DNA of 64,000 nt from Comamonas fluminis (GCF_019186805.1 NZ_CP066783.1:4787501-4851500), one strand, 5' to 3'; numbered from the stretch's first letter, positions 39,862 to 48,856 are shown. Numbers and translations: made by a program. The notes: generated by a model not told the origin, from the letters alone.

Positions 39862-40821
39862 ATGCAGTGGTGCACAGGCATGAGTGCAGCGCCCTCTTCC
39901 GCCGCGCAGAAGGCCACGCTCATCGGCCTGATTGCCATCGTCTGCTGGAGCTGCACCATAGGCCTGATGCGCTCTGTTGCCGAGCCACTGGGCGCCGTAG
40001 GTGGCGCAGCCTGCCTCTACACCATGGCGGCGCTGTGCATTGCCATCGCACGCGGGCGGCAAGGCTGGCGCGAGCTGGCACGCTGGCGGGCCATGCACCC
40101 GGCCTACCTCTGGCTCTGCGGCCTGCTGTTCGTGGTCTATGAAATTTTTCTGTCCGTGGCCGTGGGCTTGGCGCACGACCGCAGCCAGGCCATGGAAATC
40201 GGCGTCATCAACTACCTCTGGCCCAGCCTGACCATTGCCTTTGCCGTGCTGTGGCGCCAGCAAAGCGCACGCTGGTGGCTGTGGCCCGGTCTGCTGATCT
40301 GCCTGTGGGGGCTGGTGCGCGTGCTGGGCGGGGACAGCTTCAGCCTGACCACGCTCTGGCAGCATGTGCAAGGCAACCCTGTGGCCTATGGCATGGCCTT
40401 TGCCGCCGCGCTGCTGTGGCCTACCTACTCTCTGCTGGCGCGCCGCTATGGCGCGGGCTTCAACGCCGTGGGCCTGTTCGTGACCTGGACAGCGCTGGCG
40501 CTGTGGGTGCAATGGCTGCGTCAGGATGCTGTAGCGCCCATGCAATGGTCCTGGCCCACGGCGCTGCAGCTGTTCATGGCTGGCGCACTGACAGCGCTGG
40601 GCTATAGCTGCTGGGAGCATGGCATTCAACACGGCAAGCTGGCCGTGCTGGCTGCAGCCTCGTATTTCACGCCCGTGCTGTCTGCGCTTGCGGCCAGTTT
40701 GCTGCTGCAGGTGCTGCCAGGCTGGAGCTTCTGGCAGGGTGTGGCACTGGTCACAGCAGGCTCGCTGATTTGCTGGTGGGCCACACGCGCACCTGTGCCT
40801 GCACCGTCGAAAAAGGTCTGA
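39862..40821 (+). CDS. yddG: Aromatic amino-acid exporter, YddG-like DMT transporter
   Basis: 319 residues, ten membrane segments. ATLIGLIAIVCWSCTIGLMRSVAE at the start and MEIGVINYLWPSLTIAFAVL in the middle match YddG-type EamA proteins, as does YSCWEHGIQHGKLAVLAAASYFTPVLSALAASLLL near the end. YddG exports aromatic amino acids and paraquat in enterobacteria. The start could be this ATG (AGGAGTGA directly before it) or an ATG six codons later (MSAAPSSAAQ). The next gene begins 2 bp after the stop, so the two are translationally linked. Confidence 0.85.
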   Translation: MQWCTGMSAAPSSAAQKATLIGLIAIVCWSCTIGLMRSVAEPLGAVGGAACLYTMAALCIAIARGRQGWRELARWRAMHPAYLWLCGLLFVVYEIFLSVAVGLAHDRSQAMEIGVINYLWPSLTIAFAVLWRQQSARWWLWPGLLICLWGLVRVLGGDSFSLTTLWQHVQGNPVAYGMAFAAALLWPTYSLLARRYGAGFNAVGLFVTWTALALWVQWLRQDAVAPMQWSWPTALQLFMAGALTALGYSCWEHGIQHGKLAVLAAASYFTPVLSALAASLLLQVLPGWSFWQGVALVTAGSLICWWATRAPVPAPSKKV

Positions 40822-40823
40822 AC

Positions 40824-42059
40824 ATGGAGCTCAACAGCACGCTGCACATTCTGCTTAGCGCACTGGGCATAGGCCTGATGATCGGTGTGGTGCGCGAGCG
40901 CATGCACAACAGCGCCAGCGCTCTGGCAGCAGGCACGCGCACCCATGCGCTGGTCAGCCTGCTGGGCTGCGTGGGCTGGATGATTGACCCTCTCGCCTTT
41001 CTTGTCTGCGTGCTGCTGGTGGGTGCACTGACCTGCGCCTCTTACTGGCAGACCGCCCACGAAGACGCCGGGCTGACAGGTGAAATTGCCTTGCTGCTGA
41101 GCGTGGTGCTGGGCGGGCTATCAGTGCGCAATAGCTCTCTGGCCGCTGCGCTGGGCGTGATGGTTGCACTGCTCTTGCTGGCCAAAGCCCCCATGCAAAA
41201 GCTCAGCCGCGAGCTGATCAGTGAACGCGAATTGCAGGATGGCCTCATGCTGGGCGCGGCGGCGCTGGTCGTCATGCCGCTGCTGCCCACCTCGCCGCTG
41301 GACCCCTGGGGCGCCGTCAGCCCCACCACCATCTGGCGCATTGTGGTGCTGGTCATGGCCGTGGGCATGTTTGGCCACATCGCGCAGCGGCTGTTCGGCG
41401 CCCGCTGGGGTCTGCCGATTGCGGGATTTTTCTCAGGCTTTGTCTCCTCATCAGCCGCCGTCACCGGCATGGGCCAGCGCGCCAGAGAAAACAGCGAGCA
41501 GACCACGGCCTGCGCATCGGCCGCGCTGCTGGCCAACCTGGCTTCGCTGCTGCTGTTTCTGGCGGTGGTAGGCGCCATATCGCCTGCACTGCTCACAGCA
41601 GCCCTGCCCAGCCTGGGCCTGGCCGTGCTGGCTTTGCTGCTGGTGGCAGGCTTTTGGCAGTGGCGCGCGCACCAGAGCGCTGCTGTCACTGCCCCAAGTT
41701 CTGGCCGCGCCTTCAAGCTCAGCCAGGCGCTGCTGATTGCGGCGATGATTGCCGGGGTTTCGCTGCTGGCCGCATGGCTGGGCCAGCGCTTTGGCAGTGC
41801 AGGTGTGCTGATCACCACCATGCTGGTGGCGCTGGCCGAAGTGCATGCCGCCGCGGCCGGGGTGGCGCAGTTGCAGGTCTCGGGCACAGTAACGCTGGAT
41901 GTGGCCCGCTGGGGCATTCTGGGGGTGCTCAGCGCCAGCAGCCTGGCCAAGACCGTGCTGGCTTTTGCCAGCGGTGGCACACGCTATGGTTTTCAGCTTG
42001 CCATGGGGCTGATTGCCATGGCGTCGGCTGCCTGGCTTGGCTTGCTGCTCTCAAATTAA
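40824..42059 (+). CDS. MgtC/SapB-DUF4010 family membrane protein
   Basis: 411 residues, about twelve hydrophobic segments. The N-terminal third resembles MgtC (LSALGIGLMIGVVRER, AAGTRTHALVSLLGCVGW, AGLTGEIALLLSVVLGGLS), followed by a DUF4010 region (GLPIAGFFSGFVSSSAAVTGMGQRA). Function is unknown. It starts directly after the YddG-like gene. Its stop is only 7 bp from that of the convergent gene. Confidence 0.85.
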   Translation: MELNSTLHILLSALGIGLMIGVVRERMHNSASALAAGTRTHALVSLLGCVGWMIDPLAFLVCVLLVGALTCASYWQTAHEDAGLTGEIALLLSVVLGGLSVRNSSLAAALGVMVALLLLAKAPMQKLSRELISERELQDGLMLGAAALVVMPLLPTSPLDPWGAVSPTTIWRIVVLVMAVGMFGHIAQRLFGARWGLPIAGFFSGFVSSSAAVTGMGQRARENSEQTTACASAALLANLASLLLFLAVVGAISPALLTAALPSLGLAVLALLLVAGFWQWRAHQSAAVTAPSSGRAFKLSQALLIAAMIAGVSLLAAWLGQRFGSAGVLITTMLVALAEVHAAAAGVAQLQVSGTVTLDVARWGILGVLSASSLAKTVLAFASGGTRYGFQLAMGLIAMASAAWLGLLLSN

Positions 42060-42066
42060 GAACAAC

Positions 42067-42792
42067 TCAGGCCGTCAACCAGATGCCAATGCCCAGTATC
42101 ACGACATGCGCGGCCATCAGCAGCCACAGCATCATCCAGGGCGGCTCGGCCATGTCCTGCAGCAGACCCTGAATTTTTTCGCCGAAAAAAGCACGCAGCG
42201 CAGGGTCGCCCTTGGCGGCCTCTGTGCCCCATTCGGCGCGGGTCTGGCCCCACTCCTCCACCAGTTCGGCCAGTGGCAAGCGATTGAGCACCGTGCGCAC
42301 AATCCACTGCACCGCCCGCCCATCGCCCACCCAGGGCTTGAGATGCTCAATTGCCAGCTGAGGCGACAGCAGATCAGCCGTTCGGTGCAGCGCCTTGTGT
42401 GTGCGCGGCATGGTTTCCACCCGCTCGGCCAGCATCTGGGCCAATCGCTGCGACAAGCCCTGGCCATAGCGCGCCACCAGCTTGCCCGTGGCACGGGCGC
42501 GCCCTATCTGCAACCCCACAAACACATAGGCAGGAATGATGAAGACCAGCAGCAGCGCCACCACCAGCGACGGCGAAAACAGCAGCGCAATGATGGCGCC
42601 CGCCCCTCCTGCATGTGCTGCCGCTGGCATGCCCGGCCCGTTGAGCCGCAAAAAATAGAATGCAGCGGTGGTGCAGCCCAGTAGCAGAGCCAGCGCAATG
42701 CCCAGCATCAACCCGCCCAGCAACGATTTGCCTGCACTCAGGCCCATGCGCAGCGCGGACGGCGAATCGGACTCTGGGGCGGTAGCGGGCAT
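42067..42792 (-). CDS. Hypothetical membrane protein
   Basis: 241 residues. Two hydrophobic hairpins near the N-terminus (LLGGLMLGIALALLLGCTTAAFYFL and IIALLFSPSLVVALLLVFIIPAYVFVG), a soluble helical middle with basic and acidic residues, and a C-terminal membrane segment (WMMLWLLMAAHVVILGIGIWL). No family recognised. Convergent with the DUF4010 gene and separated from recX by 37 bp on the same strand, so it may belong to the recA-recX transcript. Confidence 0.7.
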   Translation of the reverse strand: MPATAPESDSPSALRMGLSAGKSLLGGLMLGIALALLLGCTTAAFYFLRLNGPGMPAAAHAGGAGAIIALLFSPSLVVALLLVFIIPAYVFVGLQIGRARATGKLVARYGQGLSQRLAQMLAERVETMPRTHKALHRTADLLSPQLAIEHLKPWVGDGRAVQWIVRTVLNRLPLAELVEEWGQTRAEWGTEAAKGDPALRAFFGEKIQGLLQDMAEPPWMMLWLLMAAHVVILGIGIWLTA

Positions 42793-42829
42793 GGTCTGTC
42801 CTTTTCTTGGCTTTCAGGAAACGGGAATT

Positions 42830-43300
42830 TCAGTCATCACCTTGGTCGAAATCCGAGTATGGCGCCTCCCGCAAAACCCTCGAAGCCACCGCTGAAGAGA
42901 AGCCCCGTGACGCCATAAAGCGCAGTTGTCTGGCCTTTTCCTTCAGGTCTGCGGGCGGCGCACCAAAGCGCTTGCGCCACAAATCGGTGGCGCGCTGCAG
43001 CTCGGTATCACGCAGTTGCTCGCCCGCCTCTCGCACGGCTTCATCGTCCAGCCCCTTGCTGCGCAATTCCTGCACCAGCCGCGCCGTACCAAAGCGGCTG
43101 GCCTTGCTGTGAATGACAGAGGCCACCACCCGCTGCTCGCTGATAAAGCCGCGCTTTTCCAGCTCATCCAGAATCGCGGGCAAATCGTCCCCCTCTTCCA
43201 CATGCGCCGCCAGCTTGCGCTGCAACTCCAGCCGCGAATGCTCGCGCTGCGCCAGCAGCTTCAAGGCCCGACCTTTGAGCGAGAGCTTGGCAAAGCTCAT
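42830..43300 (-). CDS. recX: RecA regulatory protein RecX
   Basis: 156 residues. RecX pattern: ALKLLAQREHSRLELQRKL, LDELEKRGFISEQRVVASVIHSKASRFGTARLVQELRSKGL, DLWRKRFG...KARQLRFMASRGFSSAVASRVL. It binds RecA filaments and limits their activity. It lies downstream of recA on the same strand, just after a terminator, so expression depends on readthrough. The start is MSFAKLSLKG with GGAG upstream; ATG five codons earlier is in the spacer. Confidence 0.95.
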   Translation of the reverse strand: MSFAKLSLKGRALKLLAQREHSRLELQRKLAAHVEEGDDLPAILDELEKRGFISEQRVVASVIHSKASRFGTARLVQELRSKGLDDEAVREAGEQLRDTELQRATDLWRKRFGAPPADLKEKARQLRFMASRGFSSAVASRVLREAPYSDFDQGDD

Positions 43301-43314
43301 GAAACACATCTCCA

Positions 43315-43348
43315 AAAAACAAAAAAGCGCAGGGGATACCTGCGCAAA
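43315..43348 (-). terminator. Terminator between recA and recX
   Basis: GCGCAGG/CCTGCGC stem followed on the minus strand by TTTTTTGTTTTTT and then the recX ribosome site (GGAG) and start. Only readthrough transcripts reach recX. Confidence 0.85.
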
Positions 43349-43361
43349 GATGGCAAAACTG

Positions 43362-43450
43362 ACTCCCCCTGAGCCGCTGCGCGTCTTCCCCCAGGGGACG
43401 ACGGCCTTTGCTGCGGGGCGGCCCTTGCTGGCCGCCCCTCGCAGGGGGTA
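43362..43450 (+). repeat. R3 repeat in the recA-recX spacer
   Basis: ACTCCCCCTGAGCCGCTGCG, CGTCTTCCCCCAGGGGACGA, then GCTGCGGGGCGGCCCTTGCT and a closing CAGGGGG. It is oriented against recA and recX, unlike the birA and SET copies. Confidence 0.8.
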
Positions 43451-43510
43451 GCGCGATTTTTTACGCCGTGATGCCGTGCACCATCATTTTCACGGGCGCA
43501 TGGAAAGCTC

Positions 43511-44635
43511 TTAGGCCTGAATCACGCCGTCTTCGTCAACGGCACCGTTCTTGTCGGCCTTCTTGCCTTTTTTGCCCTTGCCAGCATCTTCTTCACCAGC
43601 AGCGCCGGGCAGCAGGGCAATGCCCAGGCTGTCACGCACCTTGTTTTCGATCTCAAAAGCCAGCGCGGGGTTTTCACGCAGGAATTCACGCGAGTTGTCG
43701 CGGCCCTGGCCGATTTTTTCGCCGTTGTAGGCATACCAGGCGCCGGACTTTTCCAGAATCTTGGCGTTCACGCCCATGTCCAGAATTTCGCCTTCGCGGC
43801 TGATACCTTCGCCGAACAGAATGTCGAATTCTGCGGTTTTGAAGGGGGGCGAAACCTTGTTCTTGACGACCTTGACCTTGGTTTCGTTGCCGATGGCTTC
43901 GTCACCCTTCTTGATCGTGCCGGTGCGGCGAATGTCCAGACGCACAGAGGCGTAGAACTTCAGCGCGTTACCGCCAGTGGTGGTTTCGGGCGAGCCGAAC
44001 ATCACACCAATCTTCATGCGGATCTGGTTGATGAAGATGACCATGCAGTTGGTCTTCTTGATCGTGGCAGTCAGCTTGCGCAGGGCTTGCGACATCAGAC
44101 GGGCTTGCAGACCGGGCAGTGCATCGCCCATTTCGCCTTCAATTTCAGCCTTGGGAGTCAGGGCTGCCACGGAGTCAATAACGATCAGGTCCACCGCGCC
44201 AGAGCGCACCAGGCTGTCGCAAATTTCCAGAGCCTGCTCACCGGTGTCAGGCTGGCTGATCAGCACATCGCTGAGGCTCACACCCAGCTTCTGGGCGTAG
44301 CCGGTGTCCAGCGCGTGTTCCGCATCGATAAAGGCGCAGGTGCCGCCCTGCTTTTGCATCTCGGCAATAACCTGCAACGTCAGCGTGGTCTTGCCCGAGG
44401 ATTCTGGGCCGTAGATTTCGATCACGCGGCCACGGGGCAGACCACCTACGCCCAGAGCGATGTCCAGACCCAGCGAGCCGGTGGAGACGACTTGAATGTC
44501 TTCAATCGCTTCACCCTCACCCAGCTTCATGATGGTGCCCTTGCCGAACTGCTTTTCGATCTGGGCCAGGGCTGCTGCCAGCGCTTTGGCTTTTTCGCTG
44601 TTGTCGGCGGGGGTGTTCTTGGCGGTGGCGTTCAT
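43511..44635 (-). CDS. recA: Recombinase A
   Basis: 374 residues. Walker A GPESSGKT (76-83), Walker B-like [12 protein letters not shown], the L1/L2 DNA-binding loops ([18 protein letters not shown] and [21 protein letters not shown]), and a Lys/Gly-rich acidic C-terminal tail. It catalyses strand exchange and LexA co-cleavage. A LexA-like box and a promoter are visible upstream. Gene order recA, terminator, R3, recX. Confidence 0.99.
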   Translation of the reverse strand: MNATAKNTPADNSEKAKALAAALAQIEKQFGKGTIMKLGEGEAIEDIQVVSTGSLGLDIALGVGGLPRGRVIEIYGPESSGKTTLTLQVIAEMQKQGGTCAFIDAEHALDTGYAQKLGVSLSDVLISQPDTGEQALEICDSLVRSGAVDLIVIDSVAALTPKAEIEGEMGDALPGLQARLMSQALRKLTATIKKTNCMVIFINQIRMKIGVMFGSPETTTGGNALKFYASVRLDIRRTGTIKKGDEAIGNETKVKVVKNKVSPPFKTAEFDILFGEGISREGEILDMGVNAKILEKSGAWYAYNGEKIGQGRDNSREFLRENPALAFEIENKVRDSLGIALLPGAAGEEDAGKGKKGKKADKNGAVDEDGVIQA

Positions 44636-44693
44636 ATCAGGCTCCGAGAGAGGTGAGTGACTGTCTGTGGCCAGTCCTGTCTTTGCATTCAGG

Positions 44694-44709
44694 CTGGATG
44701 CTTGAACAG
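44694..44709 (-). promoter_or_regulatory. LexA-like (SOS) box before recA
   Basis: CTGTTCAAGCATCCAG on the minus strand fits CTGT-N8-ACAG except for one base in the second half. It sits just downstream of a plausible promoter (TTCAAC, 17 bp, TCATAA). Confidence 0.6.
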
Positions 44710-44745
44710 TAGTTTATGAGCTTGTATTGCCGTTGTGTTGAATTT

Positions 44746-44768
44746 AATAGTCAGTTTGCCTTACTATT
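44746..44768. promoter_or_regulatory. Inverted repeat in the recA-marR spacer
   Basis: AATAGT-N11-ACTATT just before the MarR-type start codon; candidate autoregulatory operator. Confidence 0.35.
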
Positions 44769-44773
44769 GATGC

Positions 44774-45265
44774 ATGACCGAAATCGCCCCCGTTACGCCC
44801 GCTGAAGACGCCTGGCGCCAGACCCATCTGGGCCGCTTGCTGGGCCACGCCATGCGCCGCTTTGATGCCCGGGTGCTGCAGCTCATGTCCCGTGATGTGG
44901 AGGTGCCGCTGGCGCTGTCCAATCTCGCGGCACGTGACAAGGTGGGGGCCGCGCATATTCACATCACGCGGCACCTTTCTCTGGCTGGCGACAGGTTGAC
45001 CGACCTGGCAGAGAAAGCAGGCATGACCAAGCAGGCCATGGCCGATCTAGTCACGCAGTGCGAGGCATGGGGTCTGGTCACCCGCGAAACGGATTCCCGC
45101 GATGCCCGCGCCAAACGGGTGCGCTTTACGGAAAGCGGCCTGGCCTGGGTGCAGGCTTTTCACGATGCCGTCACGCAGGCTGAGGCCGAGTTTCGCGATG
45201 CCGTGGGCGAGGATGTGGCCACCGTGGTGGCGCTGGGGCTGGAGGCCTATGCTGACGGCTACTGA
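44774..45265 (+). CDS. MarR family transcriptional regulator
   Basis: 163 residues. Winged helix region: LSLAGDRLTDLAEKAGMTKQAMADLVTQCEAWGLVTRETDSRDARAKRVRFTESG, which is the MarR recognition helix and DxRxKRV wing. Divergent from recA by 138 bp, with a small inverted repeat at its start. The leader is very short and lacks a clear ribosome site. The target and ligand are unknown; the downstream tctD gene is 91 bp away on the same strand. Confidence 0.88.
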   Translation: MTEIAPVTPAEDAWRQTHLGRLLGHAMRRFDARVLQLMSRDVEVPLALSNLAARDKVGAAHIHITRHLSLAGDRLTDLAEKAGMTKQAMADLVTQCEAWGLVTRETDSRDARAKRVRFTESGLAWVQAFHDAVTQAEAEFRDAVGEDVATVVALGLEAYADGY

Positions 45266-45356
45266 GACTGCACGGTTTTGGTTCATGGGTGACACCAGCC
45301 ATCCCTACAATGGCGACAAAAGTGCCACTGGCACCAAAAACTAGCAGGAGACACCC

Positions 45357-46031
45357 ATGCGCATTCTCATCGCCGAAGACGACCAGGTGCTGGCAGACGG
45401 CCTGCAGCGCACGCTGCGCAGCTCTGGCGCCGTAGTCAGCCATGTGGCCAATGGCAGCGAGGCCGATACCGCACTGCTGACCAGCAGTGAATTTGATTTG
45501 CTGATTCTTGACCTGGGCCTGCCCAAGATGCACGGTCTGGAAGTGCTCAAGCGCCTGCGCGGGCGTGGCGATGCGCTGCCGGTGCTGATTCTCACGGCCG
45601 CAGACTCCATCGAAGAACGTGTGCAGGGCCTGGATCTGGGCGCGGACGACTACATGGCCAAGCCGTTTGCCCTGTCCGAGCTGGAGGCCCGCGTGCGTGC
45701 CCTCACGCGGCGCGGCATGGGTGGCGCCAGCTCCACCATCAAGCACGGTCCGCTGGTCTATGACCAGTCAGGCCGGGTCGCCACCATCGACGGCAAGATG
45801 GTGGAACTGTCCGCCCGCGAGCTGGGTCTGCTGGAAGTGCTGCTGCAGCGCGCAGGCCGTCTGGTCAGCAAGGACCAGCTGGTGGAGCGCCTGTGCGAGT
45901 GGGGCGAAGAGGTGAGCAACAACGCCATCGAGGTCTATATCCACCGCCTGCGCAAGAAGATTGAAAAGGGCCCCATCCGCATTGCCACGGTGCGCGGCCT
46001 GGGCTACTGCCTGGAGAAAATCCCCAGCTGA
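45357..46031 (+). CDS. tctD: Two-component response regulator, TctD-like (OmpR family)
   Basis: 224 residues. Receiver domain with acidic pocket EDD (7-9), phosphoacceptor Asp52 (LLILDLGLP) and Lys102 (DDYMAKPF); a winged-helix output domain with VELSARELGLLEVLLQRAGRLVSKDQLVERL and NAIEVYIHRLRKKIE. Together with the following kinase and the Bug receptor it forms a carboxylate-sensing tct module. AGCAGGAGACACCC is the ribosome site. A GGCACCAAA half-site lies 20 bp upstream of the start. Confidence 0.92.
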   Translation: MRILIAEDDQVLADGLQRTLRSSGAVVSHVANGSEADTALLTSSEFDLLILDLGLPKMHGLEVLKRLRGRGDALPVLILTAADSIEERVQGLDLGADDYMAKPFALSELEARVRALTRRGMGGASSTIKHGPLVYDQSGRVATIDGKMVELSARELGLLEVLLQRAGRLVSKDQLVERLCEWGEEVSNNAIEVYIHRLRKKIEKGPIRIATVRGLGYCLEKIPS

Positions 46032-46039
46032 CATGCTCC

Positions 46040-46100
46040 TCAATTCATAGCTGATAGTGATTATTGGTGAATGACTTGAAGCTAAAAACACTTAAAAAAT
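46040..46100 (+). repeat. Degenerate R1 copy between tctD and tctE
   Basis: TTCATAGCTGATAGTGATTA followed after a loop by TTGAAGCTAAAA; it is recognisable only by comparison with better copies. Confidence 0.3.
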
Positions 46101-46116
46101 TCATCGGACCGCAGCC

Positions 46117-47559
46117 TTGAAGATCTTTCAGCGTGAGCAGCGATCCCTCTTCGGCGAGATCCTTGACTGGATGCTCACGCCGCTGCTGCTGCTGTGGCCC
46201 GTCAGTCTGGCGCTGACCTGGCTGGTGGCGCAGGGTCTGGCCAACAAGCCGTTTGACCGGGCGCTGGAATACAACGCGCAGGCGCTGGCGCAGTTGGTCA
46301 TCGTGCAGCGCGGCAAGGTGCAGTTCAATCTGCCACAGTCGGCCAGCGAGATCTTGCGCGCCGATGAATCGGACACCGTTTTCTTCCAGGTCAGCGGCAC
46401 CAAGGGCGAATACCTGGCGGGCGAGCGCGACCTGCCCCACCCGGATGCAACAGAAGACCAGCCCCCCACCGGCACGGTGCTGCTGCGCGATGAGGAATAC
46501 AAGGGCATAGACCTGCGCGTGGCCTATATCTGGGTGCGCATGCCGCTGCCGGGTGAGCCCAATGCATTGGTGCAAGTGGCGGAAACGCGTGAAAAGCGCA
46601 GCGTGCTGGCCACGGAAATCATCAAGGGGGTGATGCTGCCGCAGTTCGTCATCCTGCCGCTGGCAGCCCTTCTGGTGTGGCTGGCGCTGGCGCGCGGCAT
46701 CAAGCCGCTGCACCGGCTGGAGGAGCGCATTCGCGCGCGCAAGCCCGAAGACCTCTCGCCCATCAACCACAGAGATGTGCCGCTGGAAGTGGTGCCACTG
46801 GTCGATTCCGTCAATGATTTGCTGGAGCGACTGGACGACTCCATCGCTACGCAAAAGCGCTTTCTGGCCGATGCCGCCCACCAGCTCAAAACCCCGCTGG
46901 CAGGGTTGCGCATGCAGGCCGATCTGGCCCAGCGTGAGGGCACGAACACCGAAGACCTGAAGCGATCGCTGGCGCAGATCGGGCGCTCTTCCATGCGCGC
47001 CACCCACACCGTCAACCAGTTGCTGGCGCTGGCGCGGGCCGAGAGCGCCGTGCCCGCCATGCAGGGTTGCAATCTGGTGCACATCGTCACCGATGTGTTT
47101 CAGGACTGCCTGCCCCGCGCCATGGACAAGCACATAGACCTGGGCTACGAGGGCGCCAGCGCCAGCACGCCCGGCGTCTGGCTCAACGGCAATGCCACGC
47201 TGCTGGCCGAGCTGGTGCGCAACCTGGTGGACAACGCCATCAACTACACGCCATCAAGCATCGAAAAACCCGGCATGGTGACGGTGCGGGTGCAGGCCGA
47301 TCACTTTGGTCAGGTGCTGCTGCTGCAGGTGGAAGACAGCGGCCCCGGCGTGCCGCCGGCCGAGCGCGAGCTGATCTTCCAGCCGTTCTACCGCGCCCTT
47401 GGCTCTGAAGCCGATGGCTCCGGCCTGGGCCTGCCCATCGTCATGGAGATCGCGCGCCAGCATGGTGCGCAGGTGCTGCTGCAGGATGCCAAACCCGGCC
47501 AGCCAGCGCCCGGTGCACTGTTTACCGTGCGCTTCAAAGCCATGCCCGGGCAGCAGTAA
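46117..47559 (+). CDS. tctE: Sensor histidine kinase, TctE-like
   Basis: 480 residues from a TTG codon, the only start between the upstream stop and the conserved QREQRSLFGEILDW. Membrane segment at about 20-42, a periplasmic sensor region (SASEILRADESDTVFFQVSGTKGEYLAGERDLP), second membrane segment about 167-190, HAMP, HisKA with His255 (FLADAAHQLKTPLAGLRMQ), and HATPase with ELVRNLVDNAINYTPSS and DSGPGVPPAERELIFQPFYR. An ATG at residue 19 would remove the first conserved stretch. Partner of TctD. Confidence 0.9.
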   Translation: MKIFQREQRSLFGEILDWMLTPLLLLWPVSLALTWLVAQGLANKPFDRALEYNAQALAQLVIVQRGKVQFNLPQSASEILRADESDTVFFQVSGTKGEYLAGERDLPHPDATEDQPPTGTVLLRDEEYKGIDLRVAYIWVRMPLPGEPNALVQVAETREKRSVLATEIIKGVMLPQFVILPLAALLVWLALARGIKPLHRLEERIRARKPEDLSPINHRDVPLEVVPLVDSVNDLLERLDDSIATQKRFLADAAHQLKTPLAGLRMQADLAQREGTNTEDLKRSLAQIGRSSMRATHTVNQLLALARAESAVPAMQGCNLVHIVTDVFQDCLPRAMDKHIDLGYEGASASTPGVWLNGNATLLAELVRNLVDNAINYTPSSIEKPGMVTVRVQADHFGQVLLLQVEDSGPGVPPAERELIFQPFYRALGSEADGSGLGLPIVMEIARQHGAQVLLQDAKPGQPAPGALFTVRFKAMPGQQ

Positions 47560-47595
47560 TCGCCTCATTTCAGGCAAGCAGCGCAGCGCCGGATT

Positions 47596-47625
47596 GCACC
47601 TTGTTTTATGCACCAAACTGGTGCC
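47596..47625. promoter_or_regulatory. GCACC/GGTGC site upstream of the second tctC
   Basis: GCACC, 9 bases later GCACCA-AAC-TGGTGC, a perfect 6-bp inverted repeat. It shares the GGTGCC half-site with the first tctC and tctD upstream regions. Confidence 0.45.
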
Positions 47626-47807
47626 ATACAAAGCAAAAAAATCTCAACAGCGGCGCGGCCTTGCGCCTGTTTCTGCGGGTATTGCATAGCGGAAACTGCG
47701 TACTGAGCGAACACTTGCTTCCTCTAGAATTGTTTGCAGGAATTGCCCTACAAGAGTCTCCGCAAAGCTCAGCAATTCCACTGCATTTTCTGGATCCGGG
47801 AGCTTTC

Positions 47808-48785
47808 ATGCAACGTCGTCAATTCATCCACTCGGCAGCCGCTGCTGCTGTGGCCTCTTCTCTTTCTGGCCTGTCCATGGCTCAGGACACATCGCGCCCG
47901 CTGCGCATCGTCGTGCCTTTCCCTGCCGGCGGCCCTACCGACATGGTTCCCCGCAATATGCAGGACGTGCTGCCCAAGCTGCTGGGCGGTCAGGCTGTGG
48001 TGATTGAGAACAAGGCTGGCGCTGGCGGCTCCATCGGCATGGCAGAAGTGGCCCGCGCCACTGACGGTGTGACTTTCGGCATTGCCACGCTCTCCACCCA
48101 CGGCGTGAACCCTGCCGTGTTCAAGAAGCTGCCTTATGACGCGATCAACGACTTCGTGGGCGTGACCGAGATCGTCAAGGCCCCGGGCGTGATCGTGATC
48201 AACCCCAAGCTGATTCCCGCCAAGACCTTTGCCGAGTTTGTGGCCTACCTCAAGGCCAACCCCGGCAAGGTGTCCTTTGCCACCCCCGGCAACGGCACCA
48301 TTGGCCATATGTGGGGTGCCCAGTTCATGAAGAGCACCGGCACAGAAATGCACCACATTCCCTACCGCGGCTCGGCCCCTGCCATCAACGATGTGCTGGG
48401 CGGTCAGGTTCCCGTGTACTTCGACCAGGTGAACTCCTCCCTGCCCCACATCAAGAGCGGCAAGGTGCGTGCACTGGCCGTGTCCTGGCATGAACGCCTC
48501 GATGTGCTGCCCGATGTCCCAACCTATGCCCAGGCAGGTCACCCCGATCTGAACAACCCTTCCTGGTTCGGCCTGGTGGCCCCCAAGAACACGCCCGCCG
48601 CACAGGTCGAGCGCGTACAGAAAGCCATTGTGGCCGCCCTCAAGGACCCCGCCGTCAAGCAACGCATTGCCGCCCAGGGCCTGTACCCATCGGGCACGTC
48701 GAGCGCCGACTTCACCAAGCAGATTGCCAGCGAAATAGCGCAGATGAAGAAGGTGGCTGCTGCCGCCAATATCCAGATGGATTAA
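47808..48785 (+). CDS. Bug family tripartite tricarboxylate transporter substrate-binding protein
   Basis: 325 residues. Twin-arginine-like start MQRRQFIHSAAAAAVASSLSG, then mature sequence with Bug segments RPLRIVVPFPAGGPTDMVPRN, VVIENKAGAGGSIGMAEVARA, FATPGNGTIGHMWGAQFMKSTG, HHIPYRGSAPAINDVLGGQVPVYFD. It lies directly after the tctDE genes, so is probably the cognate regulated receptor. No TctA/B genes are adjacent. The open frame upstream of the ATG is spacer. Confidence 0.93.
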   Translation: MQRRQFIHSAAAAAVASSLSGLSMAQDTSRPLRIVVPFPAGGPTDMVPRNMQDVLPKLLGGQAVVIENKAGAGGSIGMAEVARATDGVTFGIATLSTHGVNPAVFKKLPYDAINDFVGVTEIVKAPGVIVINPKLIPAKTFAEFVAYLKANPGKVSFATPGNGTIGHMWGAQFMKSTGTEMHHIPYRGSAPAINDVLGGQVPVYFDQVNSSLPHIKSGKVRALAVSWHERLDVLPDVPTYAQAGHPDLNNPSWFGLVAPKNTPAAQVERVQKAIVAALKDPAVKQRIAAQGLYPSGTSSADFTKQIASEIAQMKKVAAAANIQMD

Positions 48786-48826
48786 AAATCGAAGCTGGGT
48801 GCGCTTGGCTCACCTTGCTTTCAATG

Positions 48827-48856
48827 ACAAAGGGCCTGCAAATGCAGGCCCTTTGT
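48827..48856 (+). terminator. Hairpin terminator between tctC and the SPOR gene
   Basis: ACAAAGGGCCTGCA/TGCAGGCCCTTTGT, a 14-bp perfect stem with a 2-nt loop. It is shared by convergent genes and has only a weak T tract. Confidence 0.7.

Noticed and set aside
47610..47624. NtrC-type site (TGCACCA-N5-TGGTGCA)
   Set aside because: The half-sites match but the spacer is 3 rather than 5 bp, and no matching sigma54 promoter was found nearby; described as a tct-associated palindrome instead.
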